Shown in pieces: positions 32,301-42,122 of a DNA stretch of 50,541 nt (position 1 is the first letter of the stretch; every line of letters starts with the position of its first letter). The position numbers were made by a program, and so were the translations under genes. The stretch is from assembly GCA_007134215.1 (NCBI GenBank), contig SLLG01000087.1, positions 1 to 50,541 on the forward strand. The letters run 5' to 3'. Below the pieces are notes generated by a model. The model had not been told where the DNA came from. It searched no databases and was given only the letters and a program-made list of their open reading frames with translations. The DNA is from Opitutales bacterium (lineage in GTDB: Bacteria > Verrucomicrobiota > Verrucomicrobiia > Opitutales > Oceanipulchritudinaceae).

Positions 32301-33632
32301 GCCGTGCCCCGCCGGATAGCCGATCATGGCGGACCACGTGGCGTTGTAGTAGAAGAGAAAGGCGACTTCCCCCGGTTCGGCCGTGAGCCAGTCCTCGAGA
32401 CGCTCGCGCACTGTTTCGATCATGAGATCGCGCGCATGCGTGTCGCCCATGAGATCGGCGATGCGGGCCGTCTGGATGAGCCGGTTCAACACCTGGCCCT
32501 CGTTGTAGGAATCGGTCCACGTGCTCAGCGATTCATTCTGGAGGAGGGCGACTTTCTCCTGCAGGGCGGCGAGGTTGAGCGTTTCGCTGCCGTCCGGAAT
32601 GAGGGGCAGCGTGGGCAGAATACCGTGATACGTGCGCTCCGTCGCAAAGTGGTTGCCCGCGAGCATTTTCAAGGTGCCGCGGATGGAGGGGTAGTGATCG
32701 CCAAGGGGAAGGGCCGAATCCGGCGCGAGGTAGCCCCACTGGTGCGGGAGCAGGCCTTGCAACACGGTCGTCGAGCTGCCCTCCATGGCCTCGGCCGTGA
32801 TCGTGAAATCGGTCCGCACGACGGAGGTCGCCTCATCGTAGTTCCATTCCACTGCCGTGTTTACCGGAAAGGCATAGGCATAGGCCTGATACGCCGCCGC
32901 GAGCGTCGCCACGGGCGTGCCCGAGGGTGGAAGCTTGGCCATCGACCAGTAATCTTTCCCGTTGAGCGTCGAGGTGTATACGTTGCCCGACGCCGTCCAG
33001 GTCGAACCGGTCGGCGCGTAAACGACGAAATTCGCCCCGCCCTGCGAGTTGGCGATGAGGAGGCGTTCGTTCGAGATCGTGACTGTGCCCGCGTTCACCG
33101 TGACCCGCGCCACCGAACCCGCGCTCTTCCTGAAATAGAGAAAGGGCATGGCGATGCCGGAAAGCGCCGAGAACGAGTGCCCGCCGCCGCTCCACGCCAT
33201 CGTCACCGTCCAGTCGGAGTGGTCCGAGACCGTTGCCTGCGAGGCGTTCAGCCCCGTCACCCCCACGATCACCGGCGAGAGGTCGCTCAGCGGCTGTGTG
33301 CTTCCGCCCGGCAAGGAGGGCGGCACAATGTAGCCGACATCCAAGCCCGCCGGCAGTGTGCGCATCGCCAGCGGGTAATTGAACAGGTTGTTCGCGTGGT
33401 TGTTCTTCACGAGGGCCGACCACCAGTCGTTCGTCGGCACCGGCTTGCCCATGGCGTCGCCGCTCAACTGCGGCGTGCCCGACGGGAAGGTGTTCCGCCC
33501 CGCCGCATCAACGCCCGGAAAGACTGTCGTGTAGCCGCCTTCGCCCACCGTAATAAATTGAGCGAGCACCTGAGGCACAGTGAATAGAAAAGTGCATAAA
33601 AAGACATTCAGGGAGAGGTAGGTTCGTTTCAT
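29316..33632 (-). CDS. Secreted multi-module GH81 endo-beta-1,3-glucanase
   Basis: 1,438 aa from the ATG at 33632, which gives the signal peptide MKRTYLSLNVFLCTFLFTVPQVLA. Residues about 35-690 are GH81: NDWWSALVKNN, DGNLNDHHFHWGYFIHAASFV and WANGFATFPFGNDQESSSESMQFASSLIHWG, with the paired catalytic-region glutamates Glu526 and Glu530. Further modules follow: an Ig-like segment (about 760-850), a CBM6-like module (about 857-1000; GEWLEYTVDVEESGLHSVQLRYASG), a PKD-like module (about 1010-1100) and a second Ig domain (about 1104-1194). Next is a Cys-flanked module (about 1197-1296) that may bind glucan and resembles CBM56-type sequences. A C-terminal segment (DASGDGFANFLKFFLNLDPL) of the kind found at the end of many verrucomicrobial exported proteins closes it. 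Two operator-like repeats lie upstream. Confidence 0.93.
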   Translation of the reverse strand: MKRTYLSLNVFLCTFLFTVPQVLAQFITVGEGGYTTVFPGVDAAGRNTFPSGTPQLSGDAMGKPVPTNDWWSALVKNNHANNLFNYPLAMRTLPAGLDVGYIVPPSLPGGSTQPLSDLSPVIVGVTGLNASQATVSDHSDWTVTMAWSGGGHSFSALSGIAMPFLYFRKSAGSVARVTVNAGTVTISNERLLIANSQGGANFVVYAPTGSTWTASGNVYTSTLNGKDYWSMAKLPPSGTPVATLAAAYQAYAYAFPVNTAVEWNYDEATSVVRTDFTITAEAMEGSSTTVLQGLLPHQWGYLAPDSALPLGDHYPSIRGTLKMLAGNHFATERTYHGILPTLPLIPDGSETLNLAALQEKVALLQNESLSTWTDSYNEGQVLNRLIQTARIADLMGDTHARDLMIETVRERLEDWLTAEPGEVAFLFYYNATWSAMIGYPAGHGQDGNLNDHHFHWGYFIHAASFVEQFQPGWAAGWGGMIDHLIRDAANPSRTDPQYPFLRNFSPYAGHSWANGFATFPFGNDQESSSESMQFASSLIHWGAVTRDDAVRDLGIYLYVTEQTATEEYWFDVNNRTLKPEYAYSLVSRIWGNGYDNQTFWTSDIAAAYGIELYPIHGGSLYLGHNHAYAEQLWAEMAANTGILSNQANVNLWHDVYWQFLALIDPDQAISLYDSYPDRSLKFGISDALTYHWIHSLKALGRIDATVTADYPIAATFRVGEAVTYVAHNYTDEPLLVSFSDGGTLDVAPRSMATSRDLAVRGQLSTEFNRAHPGGSLPVEVVIAEGTVDSVALYRGNTLLGTLTEEPYHFTLTHLDAGVHTLYARLHQGDRYSLSNSIRVQVGDQIPFAGVPAPIPGVIDAGHYDRFEGGLGQGIAYNDNSPSNEGGYRPEEFVDATLSGTEGAVVGWTSKGEWLEYTVDVEESGLHSVQLRYASGNAGGGGPVRLSVNGVPVSGWVNLPGTGGWSTFSAVNITGVPLVKGVRVLRLTFDGGEANVGRMTFARTGPLAEVRPIAHAGSNAFVQLPGVTALLDGSQSTVAPDKTVAHTWEQVYGPSVIQFSDTASAAPVLTNLVEGIYRVRLTVSDGTFEDFDEALVIVSSEARLPPTVSITQPRTPHLTTSGKWITISAAAQDLDGAVDSVAFYIGRVRIGQASTAPYSMEWRAPVGEYTLTAVATDNDGLSTTSSPVQIIVDSAPPCDGTHPNGDFSYVFSENASGQPTLTFIPALSGIGQTTLILYYNQTGSHPMPGYGGATPNVPFVLNAAAGDTIYFYYTYSHPQGGERNTMNALISHTIGECGEDYLPDSGMLLDAWRTAHFPAEILDDPSLEETVWGDRADASGDGFANFLKFFLNLDPLAHNGGGGIDWGFDGEDLVYLYYRRNDVPTALGWVEWSNNLATWSTSGLQETILHSEGGIDDVEVRLPEARSAAPVFLRLHVKP

Positions 33633-33734
33633 GGAGTGTTTTCCAGCCGTCGGTGGTTCTTGAATTCCCGTGCACGGAAAGACGGCCTTAGACCCAATGT
33701 TGTTGGGATGATTTTCCTTTGCTGTCAATCGGAT

Positions 33735-33748
33735 TGCATGAAAACGCA
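33735..33748. promoter_or_regulatory. Operator-like inverted repeat upstream of the GH81 gene (proximal)
   Basis: TGCAT-GAAA-ACGCA has a 4-bp spacer and one mismatch from the perfect repeat. It is 103 bp upstream of the GH81 ATG, close to a minus-strand TTGACA (33723-33728). Confidence 0.5.
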
Positions 33749-33797
33749 TAAAATTTCCACGTGGGGATTATCGCCCGGCCGGCGGCTTCGAAAATAA

Positions 33798-33811
33798 TGC
33801 ATGGAAATGCA
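33798..33811. promoter_or_regulatory. Operator-like inverted repeat between GH81 and ybaB (distal, perfect)
   Basis: TGCAT-GGAA-ATGCA is perfect, and the arms extend to 7 bp (AATGCAT and ATGCATT, 33796-33813). It lies 166 bp upstream of GH81 and 77 bp upstream of ybaB. With the proximal site it could support looping by a tetrameric LacI-type protein, which is speculation. Confidence 0.6.
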
Positions 33812-33887
33812 TTTCACTGACCGGGCAACCAAACTGCGGGTGATGATGGCGCTTGACGCGGGCGCGGCGGACGGAAAACGTCGCTGC

Positions 33888-34205
33888 ATGGCTGGAGTCG
33901 GCAAACTACTGAAACAGGCCGCCAAGATGCAGAAGAAGCTCGAGGCGGTGCAGGCGGAATTGGCGGAGAAGACCATCGATGTCTCCAGCGGGGGCGGTGC
34001 CGTAACGGTTACCATTACGCTCCAGCAGGAAGTCCGCGCCGTGAAGTTTGATCCCGAGTTTCTCAAGGAGGACGCCGAAGTCGTGGAAGAGGCCGTCACG
34101 GAAGCGATGCGGGAGGCGGTGGCAAAGTCGAAACAACTCAATGAGGAGGCCGTCGCGGAGGTGACACAAAGCATGCAGATGCCCGGCCTCCCCGGACTGT
34201 TTTGA
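33888..34205 (+). CDS. ybaB: YbaB/EbfC nucleoid-associated protein
   Basis: 105 aa from the ATG at 33888; an upstream ATG exists at 33801 but lies in the operator and gives a non-homologous extension. The sequence MAGVGKLLKQAAKMQKKLEAVQAELAEKTID followed by GGGAVTVTITLQQEVRAVKFDPEFL is typical of the small DNA-binding YbaB/EbfC family. It overlaps recR by 4 bp (TTGA), and ybaB-recR is a widely conserved pair in bacteria. Confidence 0.92.
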   Translation: MAGVGKLLKQAAKMQKKLEAVQAELAEKTIDVSSGGGAVTVTITLQQEVRAVKFDPEFLKEDAEVVEEAVTEAMREAVAKSKQLNEEAVAEVTQSMQMPGLPGLF

Positions 34206-34795
34206 CGCCGCATTTCGAAAAACTGCACCAGTGCCTGAAGCGGTTGCCGGGACTGGGTTACCGTTCCGCCGAGCGGCTTGCGCTGCACCTCCTTGTGGAG
34301 AAACCGGACCGCCTGCCCGAGCTGGCCGAAGCCCTCCGGGCGGCCGGAGAAAACGTGCGCCGCTGCCGCGAGTGCGGCAACCTGTGCGAGGACACCTTGT
34401 GCGCCGTGTGCGCCGACGCGCGGCGCGACCGGTCGCACCTCTGCATTGTCGAATCAGTGCCGGATTTGCTCGCGATCGAACGGAGTTCAGCGTTCCGGGG
34501 CGTCTACCATGTGCTCCACGGCAAGCTTTCGCCGATCAACAACATCGGCCCCGAACAGCTCAACATGGACCGGCTCGAAGCCCGCTGCGCGGTCGGGGAT
34601 TTGCGCGAGGTCACCCTCGCCATGTCCAATGACATCGAGGGAGAGGCCACCTGCCATTACATCCAGGACTCGTTTCTGAAAGGGCGCGAGGTGCGCGTCA
34701 CGCGCATCGGGTTCGGCCTTCCGAGCGGCGGCGGAATCGTCTTTGCCGACGCCACGACGCTCCGCAGCGCGCTCGAAGGCCGCCGGGAGTACTGA
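34202..34795 (+). CDS. recR: Recombination mediator RecR
   Basis: 197 aa, the standard RecR length. The N-terminal HhH region is FEKLHQCLKRLPGLGYRSAERLALHLL. The four-Cys zinc finger CRECGNLCEDTLCAVC follows, then the Toprim domain (HLCIVESVPDLLAIERSSAFRGVYHVLHGKLSPINNIGP). RecR works with RecF/RecO to load RecA at gaps. The start is a TTG overlapping the ybaB stop codon, implying translational coupling; no in-frame ATG gives the conserved N-terminus. Confidence 0.95.
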   Translation: MTPHFEKLHQCLKRLPGLGYRSAERLALHLLVEKPDRLPELAEALRAAGENVRRCRECGNLCEDTLCAVCADARRDRSHLCIVESVPDLLAIERSSAFRGVYHVLHGKLSPINNIGPEQLNMDRLEARCAVGDLREVTLAMSNDIEGEATCHYIQDSFLKGREVRVTRIGFGLPSGGGIVFADATTLRSALEGRREY

Positions 34796-34978
34796 GCTGA
34801 GCAAAGACCGGGGCGCGGTGAACCCCCGTCCGCCGCACCGGAGGCCATTGCGCACAGAGAAGTGGCACAGAAAGTCTTGTCTGTCTATTGTCGGCGAGAA
34901 CGGATCGCGCGGCCATGGCCTCCGGCATGTTGTCGCTTCGCACCACCGAACCTGTCCGTGCGCGGCCGACGGGGTCTC

Positions 34979-36319
34979 TTACCTCGCCGCCTCCCGGCGG
35001 AGTCCGTCAAGCACGTCGAAAAACCGGGGGAAGGTCTTTCCGCAGCATGCGGGGTCGGCGATGCGGAGCCATGGCTCGCCGTCGCCGCGGATGTCGGCGC
35101 AGCCGAGGATGCCGAAGCTCATGGCGACCCGGTGGTCCTCGTAGGTCTGTATAGTGGCACCGCCTTCGAGAGCGAGAGCGCGGAGCGCCACGCGGTCGGG
35201 CGTGATCCTCAGCCAGTCCGGTCCCTCCTCGACGCCTTGACGGAGCCGTCGCAATTCCGTCGCCACGGCGTGGATACGGTCGGTCTCCTGATGGCGGGTG
35301 TGGCCGATGCCCGTGATTTTAAACGTCGCCGGCAGGAGCGGTGCCACGGCGGCGAGGGTAAGGAAGGTGTCGGAGAAGGTTTCGAAATCCACCTCGTCCG
35401 GAGTCAACGGCGGCGCCGAGTGACTGAAGCGCGGGCCGTCCGGTGTATCCTCGCGGCGGATACCGAAATCGGCTGCGACACTGGTGAAGCGCGCGTCGCC
35501 CTGCATGAGACCGTCGCCGATCCCTTCGATCCCGACGCTGCCGCCCGTTACGAGGGGCAGGGCAACGAAGTAACTCGCGGCGGTGACGTCCGGCTCCACC
35601 TTGTAGCCTTCCGGCGGGAAGCGGTACAGGCCGGGTTCGACTGTGAGGTGCCCGCTTTCGACGCTGCCCTGCACACGAACGCCCGCGCGGCGCATCATTT
35701 CGGCGGTCAGTTCGACGAATGCCGGGCGGGCGCCGGGACAATGGATTTCGACGCGGCCTGGTGCCCGTGCGGCGGAGAGCAGGAGGCCCGAGACCATTTG
35801 GCTGCTTGCCGAGGCATCGACTTGGATGGAGGTTCCGCGCCAGCCGCCGGTATGCATCGCGAAGGGGAAACTCCAGTCCTCGCCGGCAAAAGTGAAGCGT
35901 GCGCCAAGCCCGCCTAGCGCCTCGAGGAGACCCCGCATGGGGCGCTCACGCATCGCCGGATCGCCGTCGAGGCGGAAGCGTCCGTCGGGATGATGCACGA
36001 GCAACGCCGTGAGAAATCGCGCCACAGTGCCCGCGTTGCCGACGTGCAGTTCGGCGTGGTCGCGCGGGATGATGCCGCCCGCGCCGTCGATTTCGATCCA
36101 TGTTTCATCCGGCGCGAGGCGTACGCCAAAGCCGAGGGCGCGCAGCGCGTCGAGCATGAGCCGCGAATCGCGGCTGAGTAGCGGTCGCAGGAGGCGGGTC
36201 GTGCCTTTCGCGAGCGCGGCCATGACGAGCGCGCGGTTGGTCACGCTCTTGGAGCCGGGCAGGGTGACACTCCCGCACGCCGGACGGCGGAAGGGAAGGA
36301 TCGGGAGCGGGTCGACCAT
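34979..36319 (-). CDS. aroA: 3-phosphoshikimate 1-carboxyvinyltransferase (EPSP synthase)
   Basis: 446 aa, usual for AroA. The PEP/shikimate-3-phosphate binding blocks are present: LPGSKSVTNRALVMAAL, LHVGNAGTVARFLTALL, VDASASSQMVSGLLLSA, TRHQETDRIHAVATELRRL and TYEDHRVAMSFGILG. It transfers the enolpyruvyl group of PEP to shikimate-3-phosphate in the chorismate pathway in the cytoplasm. The block that reads GNAGTAMRPL in enterobacterial enzymes is GNAGTVARFL here. A 183-bp spacer with no clear terminator separates it from recR; it is followed upstream by sucD on the same strand. Confidence 0.94.
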   Translation of the reverse strand: MVDPLPILPFRRPACGSVTLPGSKSVTNRALVMAALAKGTTRLLRPLLSRDSRLMLDALRALGFGVRLAPDETWIEIDGAGGIIPRDHAELHVGNAGTVARFLTALLVHHPDGRFRLDGDPAMRERPMRGLLEALGGLGARFTFAGEDWSFPFAMHTGGWRGTSIQVDASASSQMVSGLLLSAARAPGRVEIHCPGARPAFVELTAEMMRRAGVRVQGSVESGHLTVEPGLYRFPPEGYKVEPDVTAASYFVALPLVTGGSVGIEGIGDGLMQGDARFTSVAADFGIRREDTPDGPRFSHSAPPLTPDEVDFETFSDTFLTLAAVAPLLPATFKITGIGHTRHQETDRIHAVATELRRLRQGVEEGPDWLRITPDRVALRALALEGGATIQTYEDHRVAMSFGILGCADIRGDGEPWLRIADPACCGKTFPRFFDVLDGLRREAAR

Positions 36320-36379
36320 GGGAAAAGCCCGTTGGCGTGGCGGCGGGTGCGCTTCCCGGGGGAAGCGGTTCTTCCGGCG

Positions 36380-37255
36380 CTAGCCCTTGTAAACCGAAAG
36401 CAGGGTCTCGGCGATGTCGCTCGGTGTCGGAGCGACGGCGATCCCGGCGTCTTTGAGCGCTTTGATCTTGGCATCGGCACCGCCGCTGCCGCCGCTCACA
36501 ATCGCGCCCGCGTGGCCCATGCGGCGGCCCGGAGGGGCGGTTGTTCCCGCGATAAAGGCCGCGACCGGCTTCTTCACGTGCTCCTTGATGTAGGCTGCCG
36601 CTTCCTCCTCGGCGGTGCCGCCGATCTCGCCGATCATGATGATCGCCTCGGTCGCCGGGTCCTCGTTGAAGAGGCGGATGGCGTCGGTGTGGCTCGTGCC
36701 GTTGATCGGGTCGCCGCCGATGCCGATGCAGGTGCTCTGCCCGTGGCCGAGCTGTGTGAGCTGGTACATCGCCTCATAGGTCAGCGTGCCCGAGCGGCTC
36801 ACGACGCCGACCTTGCCCGGCTTGGCGATGTAGCCGGGCATGATACCGATATTGCACTCGCCGGGCGTCATGATGCCCGGGCAGTTCGGCCCGATGAGGC
36901 GCGTTTTGGACTTCACGAGGGCGTCCTTCACAAGCGCCATGTCGCGCACGGGAATGCCTTCCGTGATGCAGATGATCAGCTCGATCCCGGCGTCGATGGC
37001 TTCGAGGATGGAGTCCGCTGCGAAGGGCGGGGGAACAAAGACCACGCTGGTGTTGGCCCCTTCCTTTTCGACGGCGTCGCGGACGGTATTGAAAATGGGC
37101 ACTTTGTCTTCGAAGCGCTGTCCGCCTTTGCCCGGCGTGACGGCGGCGACGTAGTTGGTGCCGTAATCGATGTTGCGGTTTGCGTGCAGACTGCCGAAGG
37201 TGCCGGTAATGCCCTGCCCGACGACGCGTGTGTCTTTTCCTACAAGAACTGCCAT
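36380..37255 (-). CDS. sucD: Succinyl-CoA synthetase alpha subunit
   Basis: 291 aa, standard length. The N-terminal CoA-binding Rossmann domain contains [32 protein letters not shown]. The phosphohistidine is His248 in [40 protein letters not shown] is a further family block. It forms succinyl-CoA synthetase with the beta subunit encoded 57 nt upstream, producing ATP or GTP from succinyl-CoA in the citric acid cycle. Confidence 0.96.
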   Translation of the reverse strand: MAVLVGKDTRVVGQGITGTFGSLHANRNIDYGTNYVAAVTPGKGGQRFEDKVPIFNTVRDAVEKEGANTSVVFVPPPFAADSILEAIDAGIELIICITEGIPVRDMALVKDALVKSKTRLIGPNCPGIMTPGECNIGIMPGYIAKPGKVGVVSRSGTLTYEAMYQLTQLGHGQSTCIGIGGDPINGTSHTDAIRLFNEDPATEAIIMIGEIGGTAEEEAAAYIKEHVKKPVAAFIAGTTAPPGRRMGHAGAIVSGGSGGADAKIKALKDAGIAVAPTPSDIAETLLSVYKG

Positions 37256-37312
37256 GGGAAGAAATGTTTGATTGTTGTGATTGGACGGTGTGGGTGGGTG
37301 GCCGTGTCTCTT

Positions 37313-38512
37313 TTATCCCTTGCGGGCTTCTTCGACCCGCTTGACGACTTTTTCGGCGGCGTCTTTGAGGCTGTCCGCCGGGGTGATGGCGAGACCGCTC
37401 TCGGAGAGGAGCTTCTTGCCCTCTTCGACTTCGTTGCCTTCGAGGCGGACGACGAGGGGAACGTCGATGGAGACGGTTTTTGCCGCCGCGATGATGCCCT
37501 TGGCAATGCGCTGGCAGCTCATGATCCCGCCGAAGATGTTTACGAGGATTCCCTCGACCTGCTTGTCGCTGAGGATGATGCGGAAGGCTTCCGTGACGGC
37601 TTCCTCGCTTGCGCCGCCGCCGACATCGAGGAAGTTGGCCGGATTTCCGCCGAAGTGCTTGATGATGTCCATCGTCGCCATGGCGAGGCCCGCGCCATTG
37701 ACAAGGCAGGCAATATTGCCGTCGAGCGCGATGTAGCTGAGGCCGTGCTTGGAGGCTTCGACTTCCTTCGGGTCTTCTTCGTCGAGGTCGCGCAGGGCGC
37801 GGATGTCCGGATGACGGAAGAGGGCGTTTTCGTCGAAGCCCACCTTGGCATCGAGCGCGATGATGCGCCCGTCCGTCGTCTTCACGAGGGGATTGATCTC
37901 CGCGAGGCTGGCATCCTTTTCCCAATACAGGCGGTAGAGGCCGGTGAGGAGAACGTCGAGTTGCTTGAGGTCTTCCTTTTCCGTGAAGCCGAGTCCGTAG
38001 GCGATCTTGCGCTTGTGGAAGGGCTGGAGACCGCAGGCGGGATCGATGGTCACGCGTGTGATTTTCTCGGGCGTCTCTTCCGCGACTTTCTCGATCTCCA
38101 CGCCGCCTTCGGTCGAGGCGATGATGATCGGGCGCGAGGTCGCGCGGTCGAGCAGGATGGCGAGGTAATACTCTTTCGCGATATCGCAGGGCTCGTTGAA
38201 ATAGACAGTCTTCACCCGGCGGCCCGCCTCGCCCGTCTGGTGCGTGACGAGGACGTTGTGCAGCATGCGCTTCGCCGCGTCGAGGGCTTCTGCGCGGTCT
38301 TTGCAGATCTTGACGCCGCCTTTGTAACCGTCCTTGAAGGTTCCCTTGCCGCGCCCGCCCGCGTGGATCTGCGACTTGACGACGACAGGGCCGTCGGGCA
38401 GTTCGGCGAGCGCCGCCTTGAATTCATCGGGACTGCGCGCCGGCTGGCCCTTGGTTACGGGAATACCGAAATCGGCGAAGAGCGCCTTGGCTTGATACTC
38501 GTGGATGTTCAT
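37313..38512 (-). CDS. sucC: Succinyl-CoA synthetase beta subunit
   Basis: 399 aa, starting [22 protein letters not shown], the canonical SucC N-terminus. The ATP-grasp part has [27 protein letters not shown], and the ligase part has [35 protein letters not shown] and [20 protein letters not shown]. It pairs with the alpha subunit gene directly downstream. Confidence 0.96.
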   Translation of the reverse strand: MNIHEYQAKALFADFGIPVTKGQPARSPDEFKAALAELPDGPVVVKSQIHAGGRGKGTFKDGYKGGVKICKDRAEALDAAKRMLHNVLVTHQTGEAGRRVKTVYFNEPCDIAKEYYLAILLDRATSRPIIIASTEGGVEIEKVAEETPEKITRVTIDPACGLQPFHKRKIAYGLGFTEKEDLKQLDVLLTGLYRLYWEKDASLAEINPLVKTTDGRIIALDAKVGFDENALFRHPDIRALRDLDEEDPKEVEASKHGLSYIALDGNIACLVNGAGLAMATMDIIKHFGGNPANFLDVGGGASEEAVTEAFRIILSDKQVEGILVNIFGGIMSCQRIAKGIIAAAKTVSIDVPLVVRLEGNEVEEGKKLLSESGLAITPADSLKDAAEKVVKRVEEARKG

Positions 38513-38605
38513 GGGAAGTGGATTTTCAAATTCGCGCCGCTTGGGCGGGAAAGCGTTTTATAAAGTGAGTGTGGCCGGTTCATTGCAAGCAAGGACGGCC
38601 GGAAT

Positions 38606-39355
38606 TCAACCGGAGATCCCCGCTGCGGCGAGCGCGGCGGCCTGCGCCGCGACGAGTTCGGCGATGCCCTTCTCCGCAAGCGCGATGAGCGCGGCGGATT
38701 CTTCGCGCGTAAAAGTCGCTTCCTCGCCGGAGGCTTGCAGTTCCACAAAACGTCCGCTCCCGGTCATGACGATGTTCGCGTCGACCTCGGCGTCGCGGTC
38801 TTCCACGTAGCACAGGTCGAGCAGGGCGCGCCCGCTCACGACGCCAGCGCTCACCGCGGCGACGGGCTCGCGGAGCGGATTCTCCTTGATGCGCTCTTCG
38901 CCGAGTGCCTTTTCCACCGCGAGCCGGGCCGCCACGTAGGCACCTGTGATGGCCGCTGTGCGCGTGCCGCCGTCGGCCTGGAGCACGTCGCAGTCGATCC
39001 AGAGGGTGTGGCCGGGGAGTTTCTTCAAATCGGCCACCGCGCGCAGGCTGCGCCCGATGAGCCGTTGGATTTCCACCGTCCGCCCGTCCTGCTTGCCGCG
39101 CGAAATGTCCCGCGCCTTTCGTTGCAGGGTGGAGTAAGGGAGCATACTGTATTCAGCCGTCATCCAGCCCCCGTCCACTTTTTGCTCGCGCATCCAGCGC
39201 GGAACCTGCGGCTCGACCGTGGCCGCGCAGATCACACGCGTCAGGCCGAAGGCGATGAGGACCGAGCCGCCCGCGTGCGGCGCGATACCGGGCTCGATGG
39301 TGACCGGGCGCAGCGCGTCATCCGCGCGCCCGTCGATTCGTTGCGGATTGTCCAT
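38606..39355 (-). CDS. rph: Ribonuclease PH
   Basis: About 249 aa from the ATG at 39355; a TTG three codons upstream is a possible alternative. The family blocks are clear: RIDGRADDALRPVTIEPG, GLTRVICAATVEPQVPRWMRE, GWMTAEYSMLPYSTLQRKARD, IQRLIGRSLRAVADLKKLPGHTLWIDCDVLQADGGTRTAAITGAYVA and DRDAEVDANIVMTGSGRFVELQASGEEATF. It trims tRNA 3' ends by phosphorolysis. It stands alone between sucC and the RAYT gene, all on the minus strand. Confidence 0.95.
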   Translation of the reverse strand: MDNPQRIDGRADDALRPVTIEPGIAPHAGGSVLIAFGLTRVICAATVEPQVPRWMREQKVDGGWMTAEYSMLPYSTLQRKARDISRGKQDGRTVEIQRLIGRSLRAVADLKKLPGHTLWIDCDVLQADGGTRTAAITGAYVAARLAVEKALGEERIKENPLREPVAAVSAGVVSGRALLDLCYVEDRDAEVDANIVMTGSGRFVELQASGEEATFTREESAALIALAEKGIAELVAAQAAALAAAGISG

Positions 39356-39444
39356 TCTCCGCAAGGTAGGGACGGTGCCTCCGCAATTGCACGCGAAAAC
39401 GGGCGGAGACGGACGATTTCGGCAACCTTGCCGTTAGTAGGGTG

Positions 39445-40449
39445 TCAAAGGTCCTTCCGTAGGTCGCGGAAAACCCTCAGGCCGCCCCAGTCGCCGCCGC
39501 GCGGCTCCCGCGGCCCCGAATCCCGCTTCGGAAAGGACGCGCGGTGTCGGTGAAACCATTCTTCGATGAACCGGCTGCTTCCGAGCACGGCGCCCGCCGA
39601 CATGTAGCGCACGCGTTGCCGAAGGCACGCGAAGGGCGCGAGGGTCCCGTAGCGCTCCCGCGCCTCCCGCCACAGCTCTTCGGGAACGGTGGCGTCCGGC
39701 GGCTTGTCGCGGCCGGGAGCGGTCCCTTTGGCATACAGAAGCACACGGTAGCGGGAAAAGGCTTCTTTCGCCCCGGTGCCGCCGTCGATTCGCCGGACCC
39801 CTTCAATCGCGGCGCGGACGCCCGCCGCCGCTTCGGCATACCCGCACCAGCGGTAGTCCGCGGGATCGTTCACGATGCCGGCGCGCACGGCGTTCAGGTC
39901 GATATACGCCGCCACCACCGCCACAGGCAGGCCCTTTCCCTCCACCAGAACGCTTTTGAACCGCCCGGACCAAAGGGTGCCGTGGCGGTCATGCGTGCGG
40001 TTGTACCAGATCGAGTATCGCTGCTGAAGCAGCTTGGCGAACATCGACAAATCGCACATCCGGTTGAGAAGCATTGCGCGCATGCGCTCACGGCGCTCTC
40101 CGCCCAGCGCTTCTTCGATGGATTCCAGGCGGAGTGCGTGGCGGCTGCGCACCTTGCCTCCATACAGCGCGGCGCTCCGGCGCAGCAGTTCCCCGTCCGA
40201 TAGGTCCGGTTTATCCGCCGGAACCTCGACAAGAAGATGCACATGGTTGTCCATCACGCAGAACGTCAGCACACGCACCCCGCAGAACAGTGCCACCGCG
40301 CGCATCTGCCGTCGAAACATCTCCTTCTCTTCCGCCCCGAATAACATCGCCTGCCCCGCCGTGCGCGCAATCACATGATACACCGCGTCCCGTCCACGGA
40401 ACAACACCCGCCGCACAGGCCGCACGATTCCGCTGTTCTCCGTATTCAT
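39445..40449 (-). CDS. REP-associated tyrosine transposase (RAYT, Y1 HUH family)
   Basis: 334 aa from the ATG at 40449. The N-terminal Y1_Tnp domain has RRVLFRGRDAVYHVIARTAGQAMLF and the metal-binding HxH at residues 69-71 (FCVMDNHVHLLVEVP). The catalytic Tyr is expected in LLQQRYSIWYNRTHDRHGTLWSGRFKS (Tyr145 or Tyr149). AAYIDLNAVRAGIVNDPADYRW is another RAYT hallmark. The C-terminal half is basic and ends near a second conserved block (RVRYMSAGAVLGSSRFIEEWF). RAYTs are usually single-copy domesticated transposases that act on REP hairpins. Candidate REP-like elements lie at 5441-5575 and 27996-28019, and a large inverted repeat is directly upstream. Confidence 0.9.
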   Translation of the reverse strand: MNTENSGIVRPVRRVLFRGRDAVYHVIARTAGQAMLFGAEEKEMFRRQMRAVALFCGVRVLTFCVMDNHVHLLVEVPADKPDLSDGELLRRSAALYGGKVRSRHALRLESIEEALGGERRERMRAMLLNRMCDLSMFAKLLQQRYSIWYNRTHDRHGTLWSGRFKSVLVEGKGLPVAVVAAYIDLNAVRAGIVNDPADYRWCGYAEAAAGVRAAIEGVRRIDGGTGAKEAFSRYRVLLYAKGTAPGRDKPPDATVPEELWREARERYGTLAPFACLRQRVRYMSAGAVLGSSRFIEEWFHRHRASFPKRDSGPREPRGGDWGGLRVFRDLRKDL

Positions 40450-40486
40450 GACGGTGAGAAAAAACAGGAAACTGGCGCAATGCAAG

Positions 40487-40541
40487 AAATATTATTAACC
40501 GTGTTATTTATATATGATAAACAACACGGTTGATAATATTT
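40487..40541. repeat. Large inverted repeat, 19-bp arms, in the RAYT / FAD-enzyme divergent spacer
   Basis: Left arm 40487-40505 (AAATATTATTAACCGTGTT) and right arm 40523-40541 are inverted complements with a single mismatch. They enclose a 17-nt AT-rich centre. There is no T-tract and no neighbouring stop codon, so it is not an ordinary terminator. It lies 37 bp before the RAYT ATG and 89 bp before the FAD enzyme ATG. It could be an operator, a transposase target or a relic terminal repeat. The stretch is markedly AT-rich against its surroundings. Confidence 0.85.
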
Positions 40542-40629
40542 GACCGGCGGTGGGGGAATGGGTTTGCGGCGGGGGGCGTGAGGGGGCACGGACTTGTCTT
40601 TTTTTGAATTGGAGGGAGATTAGGCAGCG

Positions 40630-42108
<1,479 letters not shown>

Positions 42109-42122
42109 ATACTGGCAAACCC

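Noticed and set aside
33801-33887. Longer YbaB starting at the upstream ATG
   Set aside because: The extra 29 residues are not part of the YbaB family, and the start lies within the inverted repeat.
34796-34978. Terminator between recR and aroA
   Set aside because: Only weak, interrupted GC pairing was found, with no T-tract.
36332-38563. Very long plus-strand open frame opposite sucC/sucD
   Set aside because: It is antisense to two clearly conserved genes and resembles no protein.
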